A stretch of 54,226 nucleotides of DNA. It comes from a marine bacterium B5-7. Its GTDB lineage: Bacteria; Pseudomonadota; Gammaproteobacteria; Arenicellales; CAJQKF01. The stretch lies in NCBI GenBank assembly GCA_021604525.1, contig BQJD01000025.1, forward strand, positions 1-54,226, given 5' to 3'. The translations under genes and the position numbers were made by a program. Below are positions 33,931 to 42,521 of this stretch, piece after piece (the first letter of the stretch is position 1; every line of letters begins with the position of its first letter). The notes below the pieces were generated by a model. The model was not told the DNA's origin and did no database searches. It saw only the letters and a program-made list of their open reading frames with translations.

Positions 33931-34785
33931 ATGAATCGCACCGTAAAAGGTCTCGGCTGGATCATGTTGTCCGGCATTGTATTTGTAACTTTCCTGGTAA
34001 TTGTTCGACTGGTTGGTACGGGATTGCATTCTGCGCAGACAGCATTTATAAGGTACCTGATCAGCGTGTTGCTGTTGAGTCCATTTGTATATCGCCGTGG
34101 TCTGGTCGTATTTTATACCAACCGCCTAAAACGACACATTCTTCGGGCTGTCCTGCATTCAGTGGGTGTAATGTTGTGGTTTTATGCCATTACTACCATG
34201 CCGATAGCAGAAGCCACGGCCTTGAGTTATGCCACTCCGATCTTCGTAATTATTGGTGCGTCGCTGTTTCTCGGCGAACATCTTGGCGTCGCCACGAAGT
34301 TGGCCGTCGTTACCGCGTTTATTGGAGTGTTGATCATGCTGCGGCCGGGTCATGAATTGATCGGGTCAGGTGCTATTGCGCTACTGGTTGCGGCACCGCT
34401 GTTTGCCGCCTCGAAACTTTTGGTTAAAACGCTGGTACGTGAAGATTCCACATTAACGGTGGTCGTTTATCTCTCACTAGTGGCAACGATTACCATGTTG
34501 ATTCCGGCACTTCTGGTCTGGCGAACGCCGACAATTCAGGATCTGTTGTTGTTAACAGTGGCAGCCGTGTTGGCGACAATGAGCCACTACTGCCTGGCGA
34601 ATGGACTGAAACTGGTGGATGTCTCTGTTGCGCAGCCGGCAGAGTTTTTACGGTTGGTATGGTCAGCGCTATTCGGACTTGTATTGTTTAACGAAGTGCC
34701 TGACATTTATATTTTCGCCGGTGCGGCGCTGGTTGTGGCAAGTGTATCGATAGCCGCTCATCGTGAAGTAACCCGGGCATCGTGA
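33931..34785 (+). CDS. EamA-family (DMT) transporter
   Basis: A 284-aa inner-membrane protein with two EamA repeats of about ten helices. The first part is GLGWIMLSGIVFVTFLVIVRL, and EATALSYATPIFVIIGASLFLGEHLG is the strong end-of-repeat signature; the second repeat ends in LFNEVPDIYIFAGAALVVAS. The ATG at 33931, 5 bp after the DUF1289 stop, is preferred over a 25-codon longer frame inside that gene. Substrate unknown. It is the third EamA protein in the window. Confidence 0.87.
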   Translation: MNRTVKGLGWIMLSGIVFVTFLVIVRLVGTGLHSAQTAFIRYLISVLLLSPFVYRRGLVVFYTNRLKRHILRAVLHSVGVMLWFYAITTMPIAEATALSYATPIFVIIGASLFLGEHLGVATKLAVVTAFIGVLIMLRPGHELIGSGAIALLVAAPLFAASKLLVKTLVREDSTLTVVVYLSLVATITMLIPALLVWRTPTIQDLLLLTVAAVLATMSHYCLANGLKLVDVSVAQPAEFLRLVWSALFGLVLFNEVPDIYIFAGAALVVASVSIAAHREVTRAS

Positions 34786-34861
34786 TGCGGGTCGTGGTTA
34801 TTTCGCAAATACGTTTGTGCAGTCCGGTGACGTGTTTCCTGTCTGGATTACAGGACGTTTA

Positions 34862-35422
34862 ATGTCAATTGCCAGAAAATCCCGACCACGTAAGCAGGAA
34901 ATCAACTGCTTGCCACTTGAGCAACATCGTGGCCAACTCGTTATCGATGAGACTGACAAACGTATAGCCGAAGCCTCGGTGCGTTATGGTGTGGCTATGT
35001 CATCAATACCGGTTGAGTTCGATTTGACTGGGCAATGTGCCGGCATGTACCAGGTTCGTGGCCGACAAATGCGAATTCGTTACAACCCATGGATATTCCA
35101 GCGGCACTTTGAGGAAAATCTCATCAATACGGTTACCCATGAAGTGGCCCACTATGTGGTGGATATGGTCAATCGAGGCAGGCGAGTTCGTCCCCATGGC
35201 GACGAATGGCGTCAGGTCATGATGGATTTTAATGTGATTCCCGAAGTGAGACATCAATGCGACCTGAGTGGAATTCCTGTACGCCGTCAGCGTCGATTTG
35301 ACTATGAGTGTGATTGTCAGGAGCACGCGCTAAGCACCGTTCGCCACAATCGTGTGGTGGCGGGTCGGGTAGTTTATCGCTGTAAACAATGCGGTAGTGC
35401 ACTGCAATTGAAGCCGGCTTGA
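34862..35422 (+). CDS. SprT-like zinc metalloprotease-fold protein
   Basis: A 186-aa SprT family protein. HEVAHYVVDM carries the HExxH zinc site (residues about 95-104), followed by the downstream HGDEWRQVM His ligand. The C-terminal half is a zinc ribbon with YECDCQEH and YRCKQCGSAL. The ATG at 34862 is chosen over a start 45 bp upstream because the SprT N-terminus is basic and short. SprT relatives (Spartan) cleave DNA-protein crosslinks in eukaryotes; the bacterial role is not known. Confidence 0.85.
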   Translation: MSIARKSRPRKQEINCLPLEQHRGQLVIDETDKRIAEASVRYGVAMSSIPVEFDLTGQCAGMYQVRGRQMRIRYNPWIFQRHFEENLINTVTHEVAHYVVDMVNRGRRVRPHGDEWRQVMMDFNVIPEVRHQCDLSGIPVRRQRRFDYECDCQEHALSTVRHNRVVAGRVVYRCKQCGSALQLKPA

Positions 35423-35479
35423 ATCTCGTTAATGATTAATTGGCATGCAGATCCGTGGTGACTTTTCGGAAGCTCGATA

Positions 35480-36667
35480 TTGAATAATTCATCGATTTAT
35501 AAAACACATTGGTGGTCCGTGTCGGTTGTGTTTATTGCGGGTTGTCTTGGCGCTGCGCAAATTGGCAAAGTGGCTGCCGGATTAAGCGTGCTCATCTCGG
35601 AACTCGACCTGACGCTATTCCAGGGTGGCTTGGTGGTATCCGTCTTTACCCTTACAACCGCATTGACGGGTGTCGCATTTGGTATTGCCGGTGATCGCTT
35701 CGGTCATTTGCGACTTGCTGTCGCCGGTTTATCTATAAGTGCAGTGGGTGCATTTTGCGGTGCTACGTCGACAGCAATCGGCATACTCTTGGTGACACGA
35801 GTAATCGAGGGACTTGGCTTCACTATGGCGATTGTATGTTTACCGCCTCTTATAAGCAGTGCATCAAGCGATCGCGATCGGCCATTGACCATGGGCTTAT
35901 GGGGCGCCTTCATGCCAGCAGGCATGGGTATTGCCATGGTGGTTTCTCCATGGTTTCTGGATCATTCAGGTTGGCGCGGCCAGTGGAATTTTGTGGGATT
36001 GACATTGTTGGTCTGGGCAATGGTTCTTTTCATGAGTTGTCGCGAGAGTGGCGAAACACATTCGTCTCGTCGTATCCCGATGAAAGCCGTATCGGTATTG
36101 CGAGCCGGACCGTTGTTGCTTGGTGCGAGTTTCGGTTTTTATTCTGCACTTTATGTGCAACTGACAGCATTCTTTACAACGTTGCTGGTTAATCAGAAAA
36201 ATATTAGTCTGGATGTAGCTGCACGCTTCGGGGCACTGGTGGTCGTTGCCAATGTTATCGGTAATCTGGCAGCCGGCTGGCTGATTCGTCGCGGTCATAC
36301 GGCACCGCTATTGCTCAGTGTTGCCTTTGTAATCATGGGGTTCACTGGCGTTATGGTTTTTCTTTCGATAACACCGGTGTTCATGAAAGTGGCCGCCGGA
36401 ATATTATTTTCAGCATTCGGAGGAATGATTCCGGGAACACTTTTTATTATGGCGCCGGGTTTCGCTCACCACCCGGCGCAAATAGCGGCGCTATCGGGAT
36501 TGTTGCTTCAAGGTGCAGGCATAGGACAGACTCTCGGCCCCTTGTTTTTAACCTCCAGTATCGACTATTTTGGTGGCTGGGGTTTTGCCGGAATCAACAT
36601 GATCATCACCGCTATTGCCGGTGTTCTGATGGCAGTATTGCTTGCGCGTCTATGGCGCATAAGGTAA
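35480..36667 (+). CDS. MFS transporter
   Basis: A 395-aa inner-membrane major facilitator with twelve predicted helices. The motif A region between helices 2 and 3 reads GDRFGHLRLA; the start is a TTG at 35480 and the N-terminal helix begins at WWSVSVVFIAGCLG. It resembles MFS proteins of the cyanate/NarK-like type in length, but the substrate is not determinable. It stands 57 bp after the SprT gene and 161 bp before the TRAP permease pair. Confidence 0.84.
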   Translation: MNNSSIYKTHWWSVSVVFIAGCLGAAQIGKVAAGLSVLISELDLTLFQGGLVVSVFTLTTALTGVAFGIAGDRFGHLRLAVAGLSISAVGAFCGATSTAIGILLVTRVIEGLGFTMAIVCLPPLISSASSDRDRPLTMGLWGAFMPAGMGIAMVVSPWFLDHSGWRGQWNFVGLTLLVWAMVLFMSCRESGETHSSRRIPMKAVSVLRAGPLLLGASFGFYSALYVQLTAFFTTLLVNQKNISLDVAARFGALVVVANVIGNLAAGWLIRRGHTAPLLLSVAFVIMGFTGVMVFLSITPVFMKVAAGILFSAFGGMIPGTLFIMAPGFAHHPAQIAALSGLLLQGAGIGQTLGPLFLTSSIDYFGGWGFAGINMIITAIAGVLMAVLLARLWRIR

Positions 36668-36828
36668 AGATCACAGTCATCTCTGTAACGCGCTGTGCAA
36701 ATATTGTTGAATGGAGTGTTAAACTCTGGGTTCACAGCAGTGCCCAAGAATAAAATCAGATAATTATCAGGTTGTTGTATTGCTCTGCAATCATGAATCG
36801 TTATCAAGTATTGGTGAGGAAATAACTA

Positions 36829-37356
36829 TTGAGCAGCCACCAACACAACGTTGATATCCAGGCACGTGTTTCTTTTCTCGATCAAGTCTGTCGATTCCTG
36901 GCGGTTGTGGGTGCACTGGTGCTGGTGGCGCTTTCCATAATCACTGTTATCAGCGTAATTGGCCGTTATCTGTTCGGCACACCCGTAGATGGTGATTTCG
37001 AATTGGTTGAGATGGGTTGTGCCGTCGGCATTGCATTGTTTTTACCTTACTGTCAGCTTCGAAATGGCAATGTTATTGTCGACTTTGTAACTGCGCGTGC
37101 ACCTGTTTCGATGAAAAATGTACTCGATGCGTTTGGTTGCTTACTGATTTCCCTTGCCGGATTCGTACTTGCCTGGCGCCTTGCCCTCGGTGGCTATGAT
37201 CTGCAACGCTATAACGACCAAACCATGGTGTTACATATCAACACCTGGTATGCCTACGTTGTTATTGTGCCATCATTTGCCTTATTGGGTATTGTTGGCC
37301 TGGTAACCGCTGTACGCGCACTTAAAAATCAACTGCCACCGAATGAAGCGCTTTAA
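36829..37356 (+). CDS. TRAP transporter small permease (DctQ family)
   Basis: A 175-aa membrane protein with four helices, the usual DctQ size. It starts at TTG 36829 with GAGGA 8 nt upstream. Signature parts are AVVGALVLVALSIITVISVIGRYLFG, then FELVEMGCAVGIALFLPYCQ, and LPYCQLRNGNVIVDFVT. Its stop is 36 bp before the DctM gene. TRAP systems import carboxylates, ectoines and similar solutes with a periplasmic DctP protein, and no DctP gene is present in this part of the window. Confidence 0.88.
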   Translation: MSSHQHNVDIQARVSFLDQVCRFLAVVGALVLVALSIITVISVIGRYLFGTPVDGDFELVEMGCAVGIALFLPYCQLRNGNVIVDFVTARAPVSMKNVLDAFGCLLISLAGFVLAWRLALGGYDLQRYNDQTMVLHINTWYAYVVIVPSFALLGIVGLVTAVRALKNQLPPNEAL

Positions 37357-37392
37357 CAAATCGCGTGATTATCGAAGAGACTGCATAATTTC

Positions 37393-38712
37393 ATGGATAC
37401 AGGATCACTCGTAGGTACAGCTATCGGCTTGATGGTCGTGATGATCGCTATACGCGTACCGATCGCCATTGCCATGTTTATTTGTGGAGCAGGTGGTTAT
37501 GTTGCGCTAGCCGGATGGGTGCCGTTACTTGCATACTTGAAATCGGCGCCTTATGCGACATTGTCATCGTATTCATTGTCGGTAGTACCTTTGTTTTTAA
37601 TGATGGGTCATCTGGCAACCCGATCAGGACTTTCAAAAGCGTTATTTGCGGCGGCAAATGCGGCGCTTGGTAAGCGAAAGGGTGGACTGTCACTGGCTGC
37701 CATTGGTGGGTGCGGTATGTTCGGTGCGATCTGTGGTTCCTCTCTTGCTACTGCTGCGACCATGGGGCAGGTGGCATTGCCAGAGATGAAGAGGTACCAA
37801 TACTCGGATGCGCTGGCGACTGGTACCCTGGCAGCAGGCGGCACGCTTGGCATTCTGATACCGCCATCGGTGGTACTGGTCATCTACGCAATCATTACTG
37901 AGCAAAATGTTGCCAAGATGTTTCTCGCTGCATTTGTACCCGGCATCATGGCGATGTTTGGATACATGATTGCCATCTCTATATATGTACGGCTTTACCC
38001 GGATTCAGCCCCTGCGAGTGCACCCATGACGCGCGCCGAAAAACGCAGCGCCTATATCGGGTCATTACCGGCTGTTGCCATATTCGTACTGGTTATCGGC
38101 GGTATTTATGCTGGTGTATTCACGCCGACCGAAGCCGCCGCCTTTGGTGTGGTTGGCACAGGCATTATTGCCTTTGCCCACGGCATGCGGTTGAAGGGAC
38201 TCATCGACAGCATGAGTGGAACGGCTGTGTCTTCGGCGATGATCTTCATGATTTTGATCGGTGCCGACATGTTCAATGCATTTCTTGCACGCAGTCAGGT
38301 ACCACAAAGTCTTGCGGCATATATGGGTGGACTTGATCTTGCACCCATGCTGATACTGGTAGCGATCCTGTTGATGTATTTAATCCTCGGTTGCCTTATG
38401 GATTCACTGTCGATGATTTTATTAACCATTCCCATATTCTTTCCGATTATCATGGGATTGGATTTCGGCCTCAGTCCGGAAGATACTGCAATCTGGTTCG
38501 GGATCATTACGCTGATCGTTGTTGAGGTCGGGTTGATCACACCACCTATTGGCATGAATGTATTCGTCATTAATAAACTCGCCCAGGGCGTTCCCATGAG
38601 TGACACTTTTCATGGCGTGGTGCCATTTTTAATATCGGACATTATTCGCGTGGCGATTCTGTTGGTGTTCCCGATTTTGACACTCGGTTTGATGCGTTTA
38701 TTCTGGTCGTGA
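37393..38712 (+). CDS. TRAP transporter large permease (DctM family)
   Basis: A 439-aa membrane protein with about twelve helices. Typical motifs are PLFLMMGHLATRSGL, GGCGMFGAICGSSLATAATMG, the PPS turn in LGILIPPSVVLVIYAIIT, VFTPTEAAAFGVVGT, and EVGLITPPIGMNVFVIN near the end. It forms the Na+-dependent transport channel together with the preceding DctQ. A hydrolytic dioxygenase gene of the LigB type follows by 49 bp, so the import substrate may be connected with that enzyme; this is inference. Confidence 0.92.
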   Translation: MDTGSLVGTAIGLMVVMIAIRVPIAIAMFICGAGGYVALAGWVPLLAYLKSAPYATLSSYSLSVVPLFLMMGHLATRSGLSKALFAAANAALGKRKGGLSLAAIGGCGMFGAICGSSLATAATMGQVALPEMKRYQYSDALATGTLAAGGTLGILIPPSVVLVIYAIITEQNVAKMFLAAFVPGIMAMFGYMIAISIYVRLYPDSAPASAPMTRAEKRSAYIGSLPAVAIFVLVIGGIYAGVFTPTEAAAFGVVGTGIIAFAHGMRLKGLIDSMSGTAVSSAMIFMILIGADMFNAFLARSQVPQSLAAYMGGLDLAPMLILVAILLMYLILGCLMDSLSMILLTIPIFFPIIMGLDFGLSPEDTAIWFGIITLIVVEVGLITPPIGMNVFVINKLAQGVPMSDTFHGVVPFLISDIIRVAILLVFPILTLGLMRLFWS

Positions 38713-38761
38713 TCCACATCGTTGCAGATACATTTGTTTGGGAACTTGCAAGCATTCTCTG

Positions 38762-39589
38762 ATGAGTATCACCCAGAAGGAAGCTCCTGCAACCAGGCAA
38801 CCAGTTTTTTACATTCCCCATGGTGGCGGACCTTGCTTTTTCATGGACTGGCAGATCGGTCCGGCGGATAGCTGGGAGCGTCTTGGCGCCTGGTTAACTA
38901 ATTTCAGTACGGAACTGCCAGCACGCCCAGTTGGTATTCTTTTGATTTCGGCACACTGGGAAGAAGCTGAGTTAACCGTCCAGGGCGGTGCGCAACCGGA
39001 TCTCCTGTTTGATTACCATGGTTTTCCGGAGCATACCTATCAGCTTGAATACCCGGCCTGTGGTTCACCCGACATCGCACATGAATGTCATACTCTACTT
39101 CAACAACAGGGTATCGAATGCCAAGTATCAACTGATAGACCCTATGATCACGGCATGTTTGTACCGATGAAATTGATGTTCCCCGAAGCTGACATACCGG
39201 TCGTTCAACTGTCTCTACGCCAGGATCTTGATGCAGGTTTTCACATCCGTGCGGGCGCTGCGTTGGCATCGCTCAGGGATAAAGGTGTATTAGTGGTGGG
39301 TAGCGGCTTGAGCTATCACAACCTTCTGAACTTTATTCAGCAGCGGGATTCCCGGTCTTCACAATTATTCGATGACTGGTTGAATGCCCTCTGTGAACTG
39401 GATGTACCTGATCGACAAACGCAGCTTGAAGCATGGCAGACAGCGCCTGCGGCTCGTGCGGCCCATCCACGAGAAGAACATTTATTGCCATTGATGGTGG
39501 CGGCGGGTGCGGCCGGTAACGATTCCATGCATCGGGTATTTACCGACACGATCCATCGGCACCACATAAGCGCATTTCGTTTCGACTAG
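38762..39589 (+). CDS. LigB/DODA-type class III extradiol dioxygenase
   Basis: A 275-aa member of the LigB superfamily, close to bacterial 4,5-DOPA dioxygenase (YgiD) relatives. Metal ligand motifs are FYIPHGGGP, LLISAHWEE, RPYDHGMFVPM and the downstream AHPREEHLLPL. The ring-opening enzymes cleave catechol-type rings with Fe(II), while YgiD-type proteins use zinc. The ATG at 38762 is preferred to a TTG 24 bp upstream. It is followed by a glyoxalase-like gene after 15 bp and probably cotranscribed with the TRAP permeases. The natural substrate is unknown. Confidence 0.85.
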   Translation: MSITQKEAPATRQPVFYIPHGGGPCFFMDWQIGPADSWERLGAWLTNFSTELPARPVGILLISAHWEEAELTVQGGAQPDLLFDYHGFPEHTYQLEYPACGSPDIAHECHTLLQQQGIECQVSTDRPYDHGMFVPMKLMFPEADIPVVQLSLRQDLDAGFHIRAGAALASLRDKGVLVVGSGLSYHNLLNFIQQRDSRSSQLFDDWLNALCELDVPDRQTQLEAWQTAPAARAAHPREEHLLPLMVAAGAAGNDSMHRVFTDTIHRHHISAFRFD

Positions 39590-39604
39590 CACGGTGTATT
39601 GCTG

Positions 39605-40252
39605 ATGACATCGCCACGCTTTGAACTCGATCACCTGGTAGTAGCCGCAGCAAACCTCGATGATGGTGCCCGCTATATCGCCGAGCAACTTGGTGTCGAT
39701 ATTCCACCTGGTGGACGCCACGCAGCCATGGGGACACATAACCGTGTCATGCAACTGGGGTCAAATTGCTATCTGGAGGTCATTGCAGTTGACCCTGTTG
39801 CACCGCATCCGGGTCGGCCACGATGGTTTGATCTCGACAATCCTTACCTTCGTGCATGCCTCAATAACGCACCTCGACTCGTGACCTACGTGGTGCGTGG
39901 TGTGAATGGCGAATCTCTGACAGCAATCGATACCAATATGTATGGCGAGGTAATGCCAATGAGCCGTGATCAGCTACGCTGGCAAATCAGCATACCTGCT
40001 GATGGCAGGCTTCCCGGTGGTGGGTTGCTACCGACCCTGCTCAAGTGGCAGGGAGATCCACCCGTTGCGCAGATGTCTGATACTGGCTGTCGTCTCAAGA
40101 CTTTAAGGGTTTGTCATGACTCCCCCGACTGGCTGAAGTCACATTTGGACAGGTTGGGGGCAGGGTGCATCGTTGATGTGGTAGCCGCAGACGGTATGCC
40201 GCGAATCGAGGCGCATATTGATTCACCGATCGGTTCTGTTGTGCTTCGTTGA
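39605..40252 (+). CDS. Glyoxalase-like domain protein (VOC-type)
   Basis: A 215-aa protein of the glyoxalase-like family (PF13468 type). Family cues are FELDHLVVAAANLDDGARYI and RHAAMGTHNRVMQLGSNCYLEVIAV, followed by PRWFDLDNPYLRA. It may contain a His/Glu metal site in the first half (DHLVV, THN, YLEV). No enzymatic activity has been settled for the family. It is 15 bp behind the LigB-type dioxygenase on the same strand. ATG 39605; a TTG 6 bp upstream is possible. Confidence 0.78.
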   Translation: MTSPRFELDHLVVAAANLDDGARYIAEQLGVDIPPGGRHAAMGTHNRVMQLGSNCYLEVIAVDPVAPHPGRPRWFDLDNPYLRACLNNAPRLVTYVVRGVNGESLTAIDTNMYGEVMPMSRDQLRWQISIPADGRLPGGGLLPTLLKWQGDPPVAQMSDTGCRLKTLRVCHDSPDWLKSHLDRLGAGCIVDVVAADGMPRIEAHIDSPIGSVVLR

Positions 40253-40319
40253 ACGCCAGCCGTTAAGTCTAAAGAAATTTCAGGAATTAGCCTGTATGAC
40301 TGATTTCTGACAAATGCTG

Positions 40320-40691
40320 TCAGATTTCATCATTATCAAAGGTACGCTGCACCCGTCGTACCTGTCCGCGGATATCTACCAACAGCGCACTTAAGTCGTG
40401 AAGCATTTCCTCGGCCAATCCCAGTTTGCTTTCAATCGCCTGAGTTTCATTTAAGTTCGGTGTATCGATGGTCGGTGGCATATCGGCGCCGCCAATTATC
40501 CACAATAATGGGACGTCGAGAACGCCGGCGAGATGAGTCAGGCGGTTAGCACGCGGTGCGCTTTTACCGCTCTCCCAATTCAATATCGTTGATTTTTTAA
40601 CGCCAATGCGTGTAGCAAGTTGCGCGGATGATAAGCCTTTGGCTTTTCGTGCAGTGGCGATTCGTTCGCCAAGAAGGATTTTGTCGTGCAT
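40320..40691 (-). CDS. XRE-family transcriptional regulator
   Basis: A 123-aa Cro/CI-type regulator. The helix-turn-helix is at residues 9-63, with the recognition region GLSSAQLATRIGVKKSTILNWE SGK. The C-terminal 50 residues are helical and acidic and may dimerise. Start ATG 40691. It is divergently or head-on placed against the glyoxalase-like gene; it could regulate the TRAP/dioxygenase set or the TSUP gene, neither of which can be decided from sequence. Confidence 0.86.
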   Translation of the reverse strand: MHDKILLGERIATARKAKGLSSAQLATRIGVKKSTILNWESGKSAPRANRLTHLAGVLDVPLLWIIGGADMPPTIDTPNLNETQAIESKLGLAEEMLHDLSALLVDIRGQVRRVQRTFDNDEI

Positions 40692-40769
40692 TTGATATAG
40701 ATAAGACTAAAGCCCGCAGACGAAAACGCCAGAACCCGGGCTATGAAAGGAAAGGGCACCCATACCATC

Positions 40770-41519
40770 TCATAGAATGCCCAAACCTTCAAATAACAGC
40801 TTCACGCCCACTGCGAACAGGAAAAAATAGGCAATCTGGTAAAACAGCTTGGTATTGATTCGTTTTACCAGATAATGGCCAACTTTTACGCCGATAGGGG
40901 CAAGCGGCATAAGCGTCAGGGATAGCCACAGGTTGTCGGTAGTAAGCTGTCCGAGGTGATAGTAGGGAATCAATTTTACGTAATTCACCACCGCAAAAAA
41001 TATTCCCGCAGTGCCGGCAAACAGCAGCGGCTCGATGCGCTTGGGCAACAGGTATATGCTGAACGGCAAGCCACCGGCGTGAATACTGAAACTGATGAAA
41101 CCTGAGGCTGTACCCAGCAATGTGCCGCTCGCACGATTATGTTTTTGGCCTGCACCGGGTGGCCATTTGAGCCATGCATTCAGGCAGAAAACAAGTGAAA
41201 TTACGCCGATGATGATCCGCATGGCATCGTCATCCAGTAGATCGACCGTCAGGTAGCCGATCAAGATGCCTGCCATGGCCCCAGGCAGTAGAATCTTCAG
41301 GCTTAATGGGTCGTACATTCCTCGATAGGTCCAGACGACGAAGAGATCCATCACGCATAAAATGGGTAGCAGGATCGCTGCGGCCTGTGTAGGACTCATG
41401 ATGAATGTCATCAGCAGCACCGAAATGACGGCAATATTGCCACCAAATCCGCCTTTGGAAATGCCGAAGATCAATACTGCGGGAATACTGAATAAATAAA
41501 AGATCGGATCGCTGATCAT
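40770..41519 (-). CDS. TSUP-family (TauE/SafE) permease
   Basis: A 249-aa inner-membrane protein with seven to eight helices and two TSUP repeats. The first repeat has FGISKGGFGGNIAVISVLLM and LPILCVMDLFVVWTYRG; the second has GFISFSIHAGGLPFSIYLLP. Family members export sulfite, sulfoacetate and related organosulfur anions. Upstream of the fused ATP sulfurylase there is no sulfur gene nearby, so a link to sulfur is family-level only. ATG 41519. Confidence 0.85.
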   Translation of the reverse strand: MISDPIFYLFSIPAVLIFGISKGGFGGNIAVISVLLMTFIMSPTQAAAILLPILCVMDLFVVWTYRGMYDPLSLKILLPGAMAGILIGYLTVDLLDDDAMRIIIGVISLVFCLNAWLKWPPGAGQKHNRASGTLLGTASGFISFSIHAGGLPFSIYLLPKRIEPLLFAGTAGIFFAVVNYVKLIPYYHLGQLTTDNLWLSLTLMPLAPIGVKVGHYLVKRINTKLFYQIAYFFLFAVGVKLLFEGLGIL

Positions 41520-41611
41520 GATGTGGAATGGTTACAATCGACGTTGCGTGCCTGCCGGATGTAGTCTGAACCTGTACAATATTGTTCTGATTTCATAGTA
41601 CTGGAGTTTTT

Positions 41612-41977
41612 ATGTTCAAAGTAGTATCCAATGGCATCAACCGGATTGATATTGAATTCAGCGGCAAGCTTGACAGCAACGAAATGAGGGCCGCTTTGGA
41701 TGAACTGATCAGTCAATCGAAAGATATAACAAACGGTCGGATGCTATACCGGATTGGTGATTTTCGTTTTCCCACTCCAGGCGCAATCGGGGTAGAGCTG
41801 TCACGTTTTCCTGAATTACTAAAGCTCATCAGGAAATTCGACCGTGCAGCGGTGCTTGCGGGACAGGACTGGGTTAAAAAAGTTAGTGAACTGGAAGGCG
41901 CGCTGATTCCGGGGTTTGAAATAAAAGCGTTTGGGCTGGATGAGCAATCTGAGGCGGAAGAGTGGCTCAATAGTTAG
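41612..41977 (+). CDS. SpoIIAA-like STAS domain protein
   Basis: A 121-aa protein of the SpoIIAA-like (PF11964) STAS family, with beta-alpha pattern RIDIEFSGKLDSNEMRAALDEL, then RAAVLAGQDWVKKVSEL. Such proteins are found in bacteria as small cytoplasmic proteins without a clear role. The ATG is at 41612. Its TAG stop (41975-41977) is the first three bases of a repeat element, see the repeat feature at 41975. Confidence 0.8.
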   Translation: MFKVVSNGINRIDIEFSGKLDSNEMRAALDELISQSKDITNGRMLYRIGDFRFPTPGAIGVELSRFPELLKLIRKFDRAAVLAGQDWVKKVSELEGALIPGFEIKAFGLDEQSEAEEWLNS

Positions 41978-42119
41978 AACCCATCTCAATATGGCTGCAA
42001 CCCCCCCCCAATACGGTGTTAAATGCTCGCTCAAATGCTCATTTACACTTGTAAACTGCGCGTTTTCTCTCCCATTTGCCTTGTCTTGGCGGCCATCGCC
42101 CAGTTTGCGACAGGTTCTA
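41975..42119 (+). repeat. Copy 1 of a dispersed palindromic element with terminal inverted repeats
   Basis: 145 bp that match copy 2 (44738-44879) at about 82% of positions by hand alignment, with one 3-bp indel. The outer ends are inverted repeats: TAGAACCCATCTCAA at the left, and the complement of the right end gives TAGAACCTGTCGCAA (12 of 15). A run of nine C occurs at 42001-42009. No transposase is encoded, so it resembles a MITE or REP-type sequence. It occupies the gap between the STAS and ABM-domain genes. Confidence 0.88.
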
Positions 42120-42186
42120 GTCTCGAAGCCCAGACTGCCAACCTCCATCCCCTACAGGTCAACTTAACATTTAGGAGAGTTATCTC

Positions 42187-42483
42187 ATGAGTATTGCGCT
42201 CGTCGTCCACCTCGATATTGAACCGGAACATCTCAACGAATTCGTTGATATTGTTACCCGTCATGGTGACTATTCATTAAATAATGAGGAAGGTTGCCTG
42301 TCGTTCACGGTCATACAGAATGAAGAAGAAGCAAACAAGCTGATTCTGGTTGAATCTTATACCGACGACGCGGTCCTTGAATCACACTGGAGCTCCGAGC
42401 ATATGCAGGCTTATCGTGATAAAACCAACGGAATGATTCGTTCACGCGAACGGTATAAGGGAAAAATTCGTCTGCCGGCGTAG
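42187..42483 (+). CDS. ABM-domain monooxygenase-like protein
   Basis: A 98-aa dimeric alpha/beta-barrel (ABM, PF03992) protein like YgiN, which has been called a quinol monooxygenase. Signature parts are FVDIVTRHGDYSLNNEEGCLSF and LVESYTDDAVLESHWSSEHMQAY, in which the His of the ESHWSS segment is typical. Start ATG 42187 with AGGAGAG upstream. Copy 1 of the repeat ends 67 bp before the start. Role unknown. Confidence 0.86.
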   Translation: MSIALVVHLDIEPEHLNEFVDIVTRHGDYSLNNEEGCLSFTVIQNEEEANKLILVESYTDDAVLESHWSSEHMQAYRDKTNGMIRSRERYKGKIRLPA

Positions 42484-42521
42484 GTTCGTGCTTTTTGGGC
42501 TTGAGGTTAACTTGCGTGCTA

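Noticed and set aside
41991-42167. 44-codon frame MAAT...LRQVL that is open in both repeat copies (also 44754-44888)
   Set aside because: The 3-bp indel keeps the frame, but by hand about a dozen of the substitutions change the amino acid and fewer are silent, which does not look like a conserved protein.
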